A DNA stretch of 64,000 bases from an uncultured Bacteroidota bacterium (GTDB lineage: Bacteria > Bacteroidota > Bacteroidia > B-17B0 > Aurantibacillaceae). Positions 1 to 8,229 of the stretch are shown here, piece by piece. How positions within the stretch are numbered: the first letter of the stretch is position 1; each line of letters begins with the position of its first letter. The notes under the pieces were generated by a model. It saw only the letters and a program-made list of their open reading frames with translations, was not told the DNA's origin and did not search any database. The position numbers and the translations under genes are program-made. The stretch is taken from contig CAITNS010000045.1 of the NCBI GenBank assembly GCA_903893815.1, forward strand, positions 1 to 64,000, read 5' to 3'.

Positions 1-1520
1 AAGCGGCAAAGAAAGCAGAAGAAGCAAGATTGGCCGCAGAGAAAGCAGTAGCAGAGAAAGCAGCTCAAGAGAAGTTAGCACAAGAAAAAGCAGCAGCGGA
101 TAAAGCCGCTCAAGATAAAGCGGCTCAAGAAAAGTTAGCTCAGGAAAAATTAGCACAAGAAAAACTAGCACAAGAAAAAGCAGCACAAGAGAAAGCAGCA
201 GCTGAAAAATTAGCAAAAGAACAAGAAGCAGCAAAGAAAGCAGAAGAAGCAAGATTGGCAGCTGAAAAAGCAGCAGCAGAAAAGGCAGCTCAGGAAAAGT
301 TAGCTCAAGAAAAAGCAGCACAAGAAAAACTAGCACAAGAAAAAGCAGCAGCTGAAAAACTAGCAAAAGAACAAGAAGCGGCAAAGAAAGCAGAAGAAGC
401 AAGATTGGCCGCAGAGAAAGCAGCATCAGATAAAGCCGCTCAAGAAAAAGCTGCTCAAGAAAAACTAGCACAGGAAAAAGCCGCAGCAGAGAAGTCAGCT
501 CAAGAAAAAGCAGCACAAGAGAAAGCCGCTCAAGATAAACTTGCACAAGAAAATTTAGCACAAGAAAAAGCAGCAGCGGATAAAGCCGCTCAAGATAAAT
601 TTGCACAAGAAAAAGCAGCACAAGAGAAAGTAGCCGCAGACAAAGCAGCTCAAGAAAAGTTAGCACAAGAGAAAGCCGTTCAAGAAAAACTAGCTCAAGA
701 AAAACTAGCACAGGAAAAAGCCGCAGCAGAGAAAGCAGCAGCAGATAAAGCCGCTCAAGAGAAGTTAGCTCAAGAAAAAGCAGCTCAAGAAAAGTTAGCT
801 CAGGAAAAAGCAGCTCAAGAGAAAGTAGCCGCAGACAAAGCAGCTCAAGATAAAGTGGCTCAAGAAAAGTTAGCTCAGGAAAAAGCAGCAGCGGATAAAG
901 CCGCTCAAGATAAACTTGCACAAGAGAAAGCCGCTCAAGATAAACTTGCTCAGGAAAAAGCAGCAGCAGATAAAGTCGCTCAAGAAAAACTAGCACAAGA
1001 AAAAGCAGCAGCGGATAAAGCAGCTCAAGAAAAACTAGCACAAGAAAAACTAGCACAAGAAAAAGCAGCAGCGGATAAAGTAGCTCAAGAGAAAGCAGCT
1101 CAAGAAAAGTTAGCTCAGGAAAAAGCAGCTCAAGATAAACTTGCACAAGAAAAGTTAGCACAAGAAAAAGCAGCAGCGGATAAAGCCGCGCAAGATAAAG
1201 CAGCTCAAGAAAAGTTAGCTCAGGAAAAAGCAGCTCAAGAAAAACTTGCGCAAGAAAAAGCAGCTCAAGAAAAGTTAGCCCAAGAGGCATCAGCCAGAGC
1301 AGCAGCAGAAAAGGCTTCTCAAGAAAGGGCAGCCGCTCAGAAAAAAGCCTCCGAGAAAAAAGAGCAAGAAATGATTCTTAAAAATAAAATTGCGCAGGAA
1401 AAGAAGGCGGCAGAAAAAGCAGCGCAAGAAAAAGTAGAAGCCGAAAAAGCTGCTCAAGAAAAAATAGTAGCCGAAAAAGCAGCGGCCGACAAAATTGCTA
1501 ATGAAAAATTAGCAGCCGAA
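1..1520 (+). repeat. 15-bp-period coding repeat (pentapeptide units)
   Basis: The DNA consists of back-to-back 15-bp units such as aaagcagctcaagaa and aaattagcacaagaa, differing mainly at synonymous positions and at the Leu/Ala/Val and Gln/Ala choices. Longer higher-order copies also occur (for example the segment around 190-260 recurs near 350-420). Such tracts expand and contract by slippage and are prone to short-read assembly collapse. Confidence 0.85.
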
Positions 1521-1796
1521 AATTCGAAAAAGCAAACTGGAATTATTACGCCAATTAATACGGGAGCTGAAGCAGGAGATGGAAAAATTGGCTCGAAAGA
1601 CGCCAAGCACGCCGTTTTACAATCTATAGGTGGTGAAAATAAATACAGGGAAAATATTAAACGTGGTGATGAATTATTTAAGATGAAACGTTATGCTGAA
1701 GCAAAACCAGTTTATGAAGAAGCATTAAAAATTAAAGCTAACGATCCTTATGCAACTAATAAATTAGCTGAAATAGAAAAATTAATTAAAAAGTAA
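1..1796 (+). CDS. Alanine/lysine/glutamate pentapeptide-repeat rod protein with TPR-like C-terminus (5' end outside window)
   Basis: The frame is open to the left edge, so the N-terminus is missing; the first possible start (TTG at 30) lies inside the repeat and is not a real start. About 500 residues are built from five-residue units of the type [10 protein letters not shown] and KAAAD, with two copies of a longer [18 protein letters not shown] block. In these units Lys and Glu are four residues apart, which favours a stable single alpha-helix; five-residue spacing does not give a heptad coiled-coil stripe. The last 70 residues ([20 protein letters not shown]) form a TPR-like helix pair almost identical to the end of the next gene, so the two are tandem paralogues 8 bp apart. 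The helical rod resembles TolA domain II in composition only. Function unknown; a periplasmic or envelope location is inferred from the paralogue's signal peptide. Confidence 0.8.
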   Translation, partial: AAKKAEEARLAAEKAVAEKAAQEKLAQEKAAADKAAQDKAAQEKLAQEKLAQEKLAQEKAAQEKAAAEKLAKEQEAAKKAEEARLAAEKAAAEKAAQEKLAQEKAAQEKLAQEKAAAEKLAKEQEAAKKAEEARLAAEKAASDKAAQEKAAQEKLAQEKAAAEKSAQEKAAQEKAAQDKLAQENLAQEKAAADKAAQDKFAQEKAAQEKVAADKAAQEKLAQEKAVQEKLAQEKLAQEKAAAEKAAADKAAQEKLAQEKAAQEKLAQEKAAQEKVAADKAAQDKVAQEKLAQEKAAADKAAQDKLAQEKAAQDKLAQEKAAADKVAQEKLAQEKAAADKAAQEKLAQEKLAQEKAAADKVAQEKAAQEKLAQEKAAQDKLAQEKLAQEKAAADKAAQDKAAQEKLAQEKAAQEKLAQEKAAQEKLAQEASARAAAEKASQERAAAQKKASEKKEQEMILKNKIAQEKKAAEKAAQEKVEAEKAAQEKIVAEKAAADKIANEKLAAENSKKQTGIITPINTGAEAGDGKIGSKDAKHAVLQSIGGENKYRENIKRGDELFKMKRYAEAKPVYEEALKIKANDPYATNKLAEIEKLIKK

Positions 1797-1804
1797 TTCT
1801 TTAG

Positions 1805-3223
1805 ATGAATAAAAAGTCGCTCGTTATATTTTTAAGTAGTTTATTCCTGCACACTATTTTAAATGCACAAGAATGGACACTTAAATTGAGAAGTTCTGTT
1901 GAATTACGTACCTTTAAATTGACAAATAAAGTTGATATCTCTGAGGAAAAATTAGCTGGAGCAACCATTACACTTTCTAAAGGTGCCATCACTATTACAC
2001 AAATACAAAGCGATGGAAGTGGTGATTTTGTAATTGATGTTCCGGCAAATGGAGATTATATTTTAACGATTTCTTATTCTGGATGTAATCCCAAAAAGTT
2101 TGCAATTTCAACTATGAATGTCCCCGAAGAATTAGCAAAAGATAATTATAAGCCAACATTTGGAATTGAAGGTGTTATTATGGCGAAAGCTTTTCCTTCT
2201 ATCAATTATTCTGTTTTACAGCAAGCTCTCGCAAGAATTGTTTATACGCCTAATGGTAAAAAATTTGATGATGAAGAAGGGTATACAAATCAAATGTTAG
2301 CAGAGCTTACTAAAATTAGAGAGGCTGAAAATGTCTTGATGAATAATTTTACTTCAACTAATAATACTGGAGATGTTGCATTGAGTAAAGGAGATTGTCC
2401 CTTAGCAAAGGCAAGTTATGAAAAAGCAATGACCATTATTCCAGGAGAACGTTATCCAAGCGACCAATTGCCAAAAGTAGGCGACTGCTTAAAGCAAAAA
2501 GAGTTAGCAGATAAAAAAGCAGCAGACGAAGCTAAATTAGCAGCTGAAAAATTAGCAGCTGAGAAATTAGCCAAAGAAAAAGCTGCACAAGAAAAATTAG
2601 AAGCAGATAAGTTAGCAAAAGATAAAGTCGCTCAAGAAGCATCAAATAAAGCTGCTCAAGCAGAGGCTGAGAAAGCTCAAAACGCTCAATTAGCTGCCGA
2701 AAAAGCTGAAACTGAGCGTTTAGCTAAAGATAAGATTGCTCAAGCAGCAGCCGCTAAAGCAACTAAAGCTGAGTCCGAAAAAGCACAAAAAGATAAATTG
2801 GCTAAAGAAAAACTAGAGGCCGATAAGATTGCAAAAGAAGCTTCCACTAAGGCAGCTAAAGAGGCAGCTGAGAAGGCAACTCAAAGTAAAGTCACCAAAA
2901 CTAAAGAAACCCCTAAAGAACCTGTAAAAGAAAAAACAACTACTCCAGCAAAGGAAACTACAAGAGAAATTGTTCCAAGTAGCACAAGTTCTTCTGAAAC
3001 TGGTTCCGCAGGAGTAGGGAGTGGTGATGCAAAATATAGTATCCCTCAAGCATTAGGCGCAGATAAATATAATGCAACCATTAAACGTGCCGATGAATTA
3101 TTTAAGATGAAACGTTACTCAGAGGCAAAACCAATGTACGAAGAAGCATTAAAACAAAAACCTAATGACCCCGCTGCAACTAATAAGTTGGCCGAGATAG
3201 AAAAGTTGACTATAAAGAAATAA
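1805..3223 (+). CDS. Secreted protein: regulatory-like beta domain, Ala/Lys/Glu helical rod, TPR-like C-terminus
   Basis: Residues 1-21 are a signal peptide (cleavage after LNAQ). Residues about 45-105 (AGATITLSKGAITITQIQSD) look like a carboxypeptidase-regulatory-like beta-sandwich. Residues about 185-220 resemble a degenerate TPR (CPLAKASYEKAMTIIPGE). Residues about 235-395 are an Ala/Lys/Glu-rich helical rod, shorter and less regular than in the upstream paralogue, and the last 70 residues repeat the upstream TPR-like module ([20 protein letters not shown]). It starts 8 bp after the upstream stop, so the two are probably co-transcribed. Its stop is 2 bp from the stop of the convergent DUF2461 gene. 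Likely an envelope structural or scaffold protein; function not known. Confidence 0.8.
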   Translation: MNKKSLVIFLSSLFLHTILNAQEWTLKLRSSVELRTFKLTNKVDISEEKLAGATITLSKGAITITQIQSDGSGDFVIDVPANGDYILTISYSGCNPKKFAISTMNVPEELAKDNYKPTFGIEGVIMAKAFPSINYSVLQQALARIVYTPNGKKFDDEEGYTNQMLAELTKIREAENVLMNNFTSTNNTGDVALSKGDCPLAKASYEKAMTIIPGERYPSDQLPKVGDCLKQKELADKKAADEAKLAAEKLAAEKLAKEKAAQEKLEADKLAKDKVAQEASNKAAQAEAEKAQNAQLAAEKAETERLAKDKIAQAAAAKATKAESEKAQKDKLAKEKLEADKIAKEASTKAAKEAAEKATQSKVTKTKETPKEPVKEKTTTPAKETTREIVPSSTSSSETGSAGVGSGDAKYSIPQALGADKYNATIKRADELFKMKRYSEAKPMYEEALKQKPNDPAATNKLAEIEKLTIKK

Positions 3224-3225
3224 GA

Positions 3226-3924
3226 TTAAATCTCAATTCCATTAAGATCCGTTGTTAATAAATCACTCATGTAATCAAAAAAAGGACGCATGTGTTTAAA
3301 TGTTTTATTTACTTCATTTAAAAAACCATCACTCAACACTTCGTTATCAGTAAACTTTCTGATTAGTAAAAATTGCTTATAGCGTAATAAGTCAATTGCT
3401 TTGCTATCAGAATCAAATCCTTTGGGTGTAGTTTTTAATTGTTCTCCTTGCAAGGTTCCAAAAGTGGAAATGAAATTTTTACTTTTTAAGATCTTACGCA
3501 TGGAAGCATCATCAAAATCAAAATCATCTCTTATGCGTTTTAAGTCTTCAGGATTTGGACTCCAAAAACCGCCAGCAATAAAACTGTTCCCCGCTTCAAT
3601 ATGAAAGTAATAGCCACCGCGGCGGTATTTTGTGGCTCTTCTAAAACTCCCACTCCAATTGGTTTTGTAAGGTGTTTTTTCTTTCGAAAAACGCGTATCT
3701 CTGTAAATGCGATGTAGACTCTTTTTACCGCTTGGCGTTTCAATCACATCGTGAGTATTAAGTTCCATTAATAAGGCATCAGCAAATACTTCTATATAAT
3801 GTTGTTCTATTAAAAATTGGTCTTTATTGGCATTAAACCAATCTCTATCGTTATGTTTTTTTATTAAAGCTAAAAAATCTAAGCTCGATTTTGTAATGCA
3901 AATTTTGTTTTTAGACTTTGTCAT
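3226..3924 (-). CDS. DUF2461 (TIGR02453) family protein
   Basis: The sequence matches the DUF2461 family of about 220-230 residues: DFLALIKKHNDRDWFNANK near the N-terminus, RIYRDTRFSKEKTPYKTN in the middle and GGYYFHIEAG before the C-terminal half. The biochemical role of the family is not established. An upstream ATG at 4011 would add 29 hydrophobic residues not seen in the family; I chose the ATG at 3924, which gives the usual length and is preceded about 8 bp upstream by TATCTTTAC, close to the Bacteroidota -7 box. It converges on the secreted rod protein with 2 bp between stops. Confidence 0.85.
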   Translation of the reverse strand: MTKSKNKICITKSSLDFLALIKKHNDRDWFNANKDQFLIEQHYIEVFADALLMELNTHDVIETPSGKKSLHRIYRDTRFSKEKTPYKTNWSGSFRRATKYRRGGYYFHIEAGNSFIAGGFWSPNPEDLKRIRDDFDFDDASMRKILKSKNFISTFGTLQGEQLKTTPKGFDSDSKAIDLLRYKQFLLIRKFTDNEVLSDGFLNEVNKTFKHMRPFFDYMSDLLTTDLNGIEI

Positions 3925-4045
3925 AGTAGTAAAGATATCAAGAATACTGATATTGGTAAAAAAGAGAATGCTAAATAAAATATATTTTGTGAAATTTGAA
4001 TAAATTGACAAAAAAATAAATTTAGGGGTATGGAAACAACATTAG

Positions 4046-4727
4046 ATGCAAAAAATCCTTTATAAACCTAAGGATATTGTTAGTGGAGATTTTTAATATG
4101 CTATTTCTAATCAACACCCAGGTAGCGATATAGAGAAATTTTATTTATATACGGCAGGTTTTGCAGGACATCGTTTACCCGGTGCATTTATGAGTATGCT
4201 TAATATCTCCTACTTAAATGAATCTATTATTGAGAAAAAAATAGCAAGCCCTAATTTAGTGTTTGATCATATCAGGGAAGAAATTATCTCTTCTTTGAAT
4301 TCAGAAGGAAGTGAAGAGGAATCGAAAAGACGGAATGGATTGAATTTTAGTAGCCTTTGATTTTACTAATAATGTATTGGAATATGCCGCAGCCAATAAC
4401 AGTTTTTATATTGTTAGAAACGGAGAATTAATTTCATGTCTTCCCGATAAAATGTCTGTTGGTAAGCATAGTGATATGAAACCATTTACTTTGATAAAAA
4501 TGAATTTACAAAAGGAGATATTGTTTATTCTTTAACGGATGGTTACGCTGATCAGTTTGGCGGACCAAAAGAAAAAAATCAAATACAAGCCATTAGAAGG
4601 TTTATTGGTAAATAATTATAAATTACCAATAGATGAGCAAAAAAATATTTTAAACGAGAAATTTGAAGCTTGGAAAGGCAATTTAGAACAATTGGATGAT
4701 GTGCTTTTAATTGGAATAAGGGTATAA
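4046..4727 (+). pseudogene. Decayed SpoIIE/PP2C-type serine phosphatase
   Basis: Reading across frames recovers a SpoIIE-like phosphatase domain: ILYKPKDIVSGDF, HRLPGAFMSMLNISYLNE, VAFDFTNNVLEYAAANN, FTKGDIVYSLTDGYADQFGG and a C-terminal LEQLDDVLLIGIRV. It is broken by an in-frame TAA after SGDF, a frameshift near 4325, a TGA at the expected Cys or Trp just after, a frameshift near 4495 and another near 4570 in an A-run. The DCTGHG metal-ligand motif has become GFAGHR. The N-terminal sensor or TPR part that usually precedes this domain in Bacteroidota is absent. Only the last 62 codons form an intact short ORF (4539-4727), not expected to be functional. Confidence 0.85.
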
Positions 4728-4831
4728 TATTACTCTTGAAATCGTTTAATTTTGCTTCGAGATTTCGTTAAATTGTTAAAACATTGCCTTTTTTGTGATT
4801 AAGTTTTCTTAAAAACAGCCTCCTTAATTTG

Positions 4832-4839
4832 TAAATTTG
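4832..4839 (+). promoter_or_regulatory. Candidate -7 box of the DUF3127 gene
   Basis: TAAATTTG fits the Bacteroidota TAnnTTTG -7 consensus and lies 44 bp before the ATG at 4884. No clear TTG -33 element is seen at the right spacing. Confidence 0.35.
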
Positions 4840-4883
4840 CTTTAATGCATTAATTTGTAATCAATAACGTAAATATATATACA

Positions 4884-5267
4884 ATGGAAGTAACAGGACA
4901 ATTAAAATTAAAGTACGACACACAGAAAGTAAGTGACAAATTTCAAAAGAGAGATTTCGTATTAGCAACAGATTTAAGCACGCCATACCCACAGTTTGTG
5001 AGTTTTCAAGTAACGCAAGATAAATGCACCATGCTTGATTCTTTTAATCAAGGTGATGAAATAAAAGTACAATTCAACTTACGCGGTCGTGAGTGGAATG
5101 GACCTCAAGGCATCAAATATTTCAATACATTAGAAGCATGGAGAATTGAAAAAGTTGGCGATGGACAATCTTCTGCTCCTGCTCAAAATAATGCTGGAAT
5201 GCAAGAAAATACAGCTGCACCTGTTTTTAATAGCAGCATCTCTGATAACGACGATTTACCTTTCTAA
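4884..5267 (+). CDS. DUF3127 domain protein, OB-fold/single-strand-binding-like
   Basis: A 127-residue protein whose first 90 residues match DUF3127 (MEVTGQLKLKYDTQKVSDKF, QVTQDKCTMLDSFNQGDEIK, NLRGREWNGPQGIKYFNTLE). The last 35 residues are low complexity (Ser, Ala, Asn, Gln) and end in SDNDDLPF, an acidic tip like the protein-interaction tail of bacterial SSB (typically ending DDDIPF). DUF3127 is thought to adopt an SSB-like OB fold, so DNA binding is a reasonable inference, but no activity is established. It stands alone with its own promoter-like box and a terminator. Confidence 0.85.
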   Translation: MEVTGQLKLKYDTQKVSDKFQKRDFVLATDLSTPYPQFVSFQVTQDKCTMLDSFNQGDEIKVQFNLRGREWNGPQGIKYFNTLEAWRIEKVGDGQSSAPAQNNAGMQENTAAPVFNSSISDNDDLPF

Positions 5268-5285
5268 TAAATTAACAACAAATTA

Positions 5286-5313
5286 AAGCCTAAGATAAAT
5301 TCTTAGGCTTTTT
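5286..5313 (+). terminator. Rho-independent terminator after the DUF3127 gene
   Basis: Perfect 9-bp stem aagcctaag / cttaggctt with a 7-nt loop, followed by T residues. It lies between the DUF3127 stop (5267) and the asparaginase start (5319), so the asparaginase start codon is only 5 bp beyond it and its transcript probably starts upstream of or within this region. Confidence 0.8.
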
Positions 5314-5318
5314 ACTTT

Positions 5319-6350
5319 ATGGCAAAGTCAAAACCTTCTATTCTTCTCATCTACACAGGCGGTACTATAGGTATGATGCAGGATGTTCGAACAGGCGAAT
5401 TAAAGCCCTTTAATTTTAAAGCACTCACCAAACAAATTCCTGAGCTAGAAAAATTCGATATTGAATTATCTTCTATTTCTTTTAAACATCCTATTGATTC
5501 TTCAAACATGCATCCACATGTGTGGATTGAATTAGCAACGATTATTAAAGACAATTATGCAAAGTATGATGGTTTTGTAATTTTACATGGTTCTGATACA
5601 ATGTCATATACTGCAAGTGCTTTGAGTTTTATGTTAGAGAATTTGGCTAAGCCCATTATTTTAACAGGTTCTCAGTTACCAATTGGAATAATTAGAACAG
5701 ATGGAAAAGAAAATTTAATTACTGCTATAGAAATTGCTGCTGCTCAAAAAAACAATAAACCTATAGTAACTGAAGTGTGTATTTATTTTGAATATAAATT
5801 ACATAGAGGAAATCGCACTTATAAATATAATTCAGCACATTTCGATGCCTTTAAATCCCCTAATTATCCTGCATTAGCAGAGGCTGGAGTTAACATACAA
5901 TACAATCAAACAGCTTTATTAAAACCTTCAAAAAAAGCATTGGCAGTTCATACCCAATTAGAGAATGATATTGCGGTATTGAAATTATTTCCCGGATTAA
6001 GTAGAAAAATCACCTTATCAATTTTAAATACAACAGGTATTAAAGCGGTGATAATGGAAACTTTTGGAGCTGGAAATGCAAGTACAGAAGAATGGTTTAT
6101 TCAAGCTTTAAAAACAGCCATTGATAAGGGTATTATTATTTATAATGTCACTCAATGCGCCGAAGGCAAAGTCATTCAAGGAATGTACGAAACAAGCAGT
6201 CAGTTGAAGAAAATAGGTGTAGTCAGTGGTTTTGATATTACGTTTGAAAGTGCTATTGCAAAATTAATGTACGTACTTGGTAAAAAAGTACCTACATCAA
6301 AAGCAAAACAATTATTAGAGACCAATTTAAGAGGAGAAATAACAATTTAA
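5319..6350 (+). CDS. ansA: Type I L-asparaginase
   Basis: Hydrolyses L-asparagine to aspartate and ammonia. The two active-site motifs are present: YTGGTIG at residues 12-18 (nucleophilic Thr) and HGSDTM at 90-95. There is no signal peptide, and the 343-residue length and ENLAKPIILTGSQLPIG segment fit the cytoplasmic type I enzyme (AnsA) rather than the periplasmic type II. Start ATG follows the terminator of the preceding gene by 5 bp. Confidence 0.92.
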   Translation: MAKSKPSILLIYTGGTIGMMQDVRTGELKPFNFKALTKQIPELEKFDIELSSISFKHPIDSSNMHPHVWIELATIIKDNYAKYDGFVILHGSDTMSYTASALSFMLENLAKPIILTGSQLPIGIIRTDGKENLITAIEIAAAQKNNKPIVTEVCIYFEYKLHRGNRTYKYNSAHFDAFKSPNYPALAEAGVNIQYNQTALLKPSKKALAVHTQLENDIAVLKLFPGLSRKITLSILNTTGIKAVIMETFGAGNASTEEWFIQALKTAIDKGIIIYNVTQCAEGKVIQGMYETSSQLKKIGVVSGFDITFESAIAKLMYVLGKKVPTSKAKQLLETNLRGEITI

Positions 6351-6362
6351 ATTTAACAACAC

Positions 6363-6408
6363 TACTCAGCGACCTCTGCGAAAAAACTTTGCGACCTTTG
6401 TGGTTAAA
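6363..6408. repeat. Interspersed CTCTGCGAAAAAACTTTGCG-type element
   Basis: The run gcgacctctgcgaaaaaac followed by tttgcgacctttgtggtt has no coding potential. A diverged reverse-complement relative occurs at 53944-53985. Both sit between genes. Confidence 0.55.
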
Positions 6409-6508
6409 TAATAGAAATATGAAATAGCCATGTGCCGAAACTCACAAACACCAATGAAGATATATGGCTTATACCATATCACAATAAAAAAACAATAAAT
6501 ATCTACAT

Positions 6509-6862
6509 ATGAAGAATCAAATCAACGTAGAAGGAATTAGATTATATTCATATCATGGTTGCTTACCCGAAGAAACTAAAATTGGTGGAGAGTACATTGT
6601 AGATGTTTATATGGTATATGATTTTAACGAAGCGGCAGTTAAAGATGATTTAAATTTAACTATTGATTACTGCACCGTGTTTGAAATTTGTAAAGCAGAG
6701 ATGGCTATTCCATCAAAATTAATTGAGCATGTAGGTAAACGAATTTATGATAAAATCATTCATGCGTTTCCAAAATTGATTGAAACGAAAGTAAAAGTGA
6801 CTAAACTATTACCGCCTATGAATGGGCCAGTAGATAAGGTTTCAATTATAATCGAAGATTAA
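6509..6862 (+). CDS. folB: Dihydroneopterin aldolase
   Basis: Folate biosynthesis: converts 7,8-dihydroneopterin to 6-hydroxymethyl-7,8-dihydropterin and glycolaldehyde. The 117-residue length and motifs fit FolB: IRLYSYHGCLPEE near the N-terminus, LNLTIDYCTVFE (usual TIDYxxV), and KVTKLLPPMNGPVDKVSI near the end. The catalytic Lys of family members is in the KxxPP region, here KLLPP. Monocistronic; flanked by interspersed repeats on both sides. Confidence 0.92.
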   Translation: MKNQINVEGIRLYSYHGCLPEETKIGGEYIVDVYMVYDFNEAAVKDDLNLTIDYCTVFEICKAEMAIPSKLIEHVGKRIYDKIIHAFPKLIETKVKVTKLLPPMNGPVDKVSIIIED

Positions 6863-6876
6863 TTTTTCTTTTTTAT

Positions 6877-6997
6877 AGAACGCAGATAACGCGGATTGGT
6901 TATGATTTAATAAGATTTTAATGAGTAAGATCATTTTTTAATACAATGATTTTTTAATCATATTAATCTTACAAAATCTGTGTCATCAGCGTTCCAT
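6877..6997. repeat. About 120-bp imperfect palindromic intergenic element
   Basis: The left arm begins gaacgcagataacgcggatt and the right arm, read on the other strand, begins gaacgctgatgacacagatt (16 of 20 matching). The arms continue AT-rich and close on a GATCATT/AATGAT core. It fills the space between the convergent folB and zinc-ribbon genes, so it could also end transcription, but it has no simple terminator U-tract. Confidence 0.65.
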
Positions 6998-7005
6998 TTT
7001 TTTGA

Positions 7006-7365
7006 TTACGCATCAATCTTCCTCTTTACTAATAAATAGTAATTTCCTTCAATAGGTAAGTAGCCAAATTCATAACAAAAGAAATAATTTTTACCTTCTT
7101 TGGTTGTCGTAATATTAGTGTGGTAATTAAAATTAAAACCTTTATCTATTAACTTCTGCTGAGATACTTTTGCAGTTTCTCCTGTCAAAAGCTCTGTCAT
7201 AATTCTTCTGTTTTTGCGTAAAATGTTTGTGATGTTGCGAACATAGTTTGTACTATCGCTATTTAATTTATTGTTGTGTGAATTGCGACATAAGTCGCTG
7301 CAAAATTTTTTGTCAACTCTTCCGTTAAAGGTTTCTCCGCATTCTAAACACAATTTCTTTTCCAT
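7006..7365 (-). CDS. Small N-terminal zinc-ribbon protein, function unknown
   Basis: Start chosen at the ATG at 7365 (MEKKLCLECGETF); the longer reading frame from 7401 would overlap nadE. The protein has four cysteines as CLEC and CSDLC (positions 5, 8, 21, 25), the treble-clef zinc-ribbon pattern of DUF2116-like proteins, then about 90 residues of helical and beta sequence ending YLLVKRKIDA. It starts 5 bp after the nadE stop, so it is very likely co-transcribed with nadE. No function is known to me; nucleic-acid or protein binding by the ribbon is a guess. Confidence 0.75.
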   Translation of the reverse strand: MEKKLCLECGETFNGRVDKKFCSDLCRNSHNNKLNSDSTNYVRNITNILRKNRRIMTELLTGETAKVSQQKLIDKGFNFNYHTNITTTKEGKNYFFCYEFGYLPIEGNYYLLVKRKIDA

Positions 7366-7370
7366 CGCTA

Positions 7371-8150
7371 TTATTTTAAAAAGTCTTTTGGTATTAAACA
7401 CACTGGTATAGGATCCATTTTATGTTTATTGGCTCTATTTCGGTTTTGGTAAATTTGCATTGCTACTGTTTGTCTTTCGTTTAATTCGTAGCTTTCTTTG
7501 TTTTCAATATACAACATTGCCCATTCTAATTCATCGTATGTAGCTCCAATTTGATCTTCGTCTGTTCTTCCATCTGCAAAAAGTCCATCGGTTGGCCGCG
7601 CATTTAAAATAGAATTAACCACACCCACTTTTGCAGCTAAAGCATACACTTCCGATTTCATTAAATCCGCAATAGGACTCACATCTACACCGCCATCTCC
7701 ATACTTTGTGTAAAAGCCAATCCCAAAATCTTCTACTTTATTTCCTGTGCCTGCCACTAATAATTTATGGTGACCAGCATATGCGTATAATGTTGTCATT
7801 CTTAACCTAGCTCTTGTATTTGCCAACGTTAAAAAATCTTGAATGTTTTTATCGTAGGTTTTTTCCATTTCTTCAAAAATGGAAGTTAAGTTTACTTCAG
7901 CACTGCTAACATTGGAGTATGTTTTTTTTAACCCTTCAATATGTTCGTTTCCTCTATCGTATTCTGTTTTATGCTGACGGATGGGCATATTTAAGCAAAT
8001 TACTTTTTTACCTGTCAAAGCGCATAAGGTAGATGTTAAAGCAGAGTCAATTCCACCTGAGATACCAATCACAAAGCCCTCAGTTTTTGAAGAGTCAGAA
8101 TATGTTTTTAGCCAATTAACAATATGTTGAATGATGTCGTTATGTTTCAT
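7371..8150 (-). CDS. nadE: NAD+ synthase, ammonia-dependent
   Basis: Makes NAD+ from deamido-NAD+, ATP and ammonia. The PP-loop motif SGGIDS is at residues 31-36 and the family segments AGTGNKVEDFGIGFYTKYGDG and DLMKSEVYALA follow. At 259 residues there is no glutaminase domain. I chose ATG 8150 (MKHNDIIQHI), because the 22 extra residues from 8216 would run through the terminator hairpin at 8173-8208 and have no family counterpart. Near gldB, as in flavobacteria where nadE and gldB are often neighbours. Confidence 0.93.
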   Translation of the reverse strand: MKHNDIIQHIVNWLKTYSDSSKTEGFVIGISGGIDSALTSTLCALTGKKVICLNMPIRQHKTEYDRGNEHIEGLKKTYSNVSSAEVNLTSIFEEMEKTYDKNIQDFLTLANTRARLRMTTLYAYAGHHKLLVAGTGNKVEDFGIGFYTKYGDGGVDVSPIADLMKSEVYALAAKVGVVNSILNARPTDGLFADGRTDEDQIGATYDELEWAMLYIENKESYELNERQTVAMQIYQNRNRANKHKMDPIPVCLIPKDFLK

Positions 8151-8172
8151 ATATAAGGTAAATATAAAAATA

Positions 8173-8208
8173 AAAAATCCCATCCGCCAACTGACGAATG
8201 GGATTTTT
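8173..8208 (-). terminator. Terminator of the outer-membrane barrel gene
   Basis: Stem aaaaatcccat / atgggattttt around a 14-nt loop, with A/T tracts on both sides so that it can act in both directions. It lies 21 bp beyond the stop of the gene ending at 8230. Confidence 0.8.
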
Positions 8209-8229
8209 GATAACAAATTTTAGAAAAAA

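Noticed and set aside
1-1520. CRISPR-like or satellite array because of 15-bp periodic repeats
   Set aside because: The period is coding, the units are adjacent with no spacers, and they translate to a regular pentapeptide in one frame.
3925-4011. Membrane-anchored N-terminal extension of the DUF2461 protein
   Set aside because: The 29 hydrophobic residues have no family counterpart, and a promoter-like TATCTTTAC lies inside this stretch just before the ATG at 3924.
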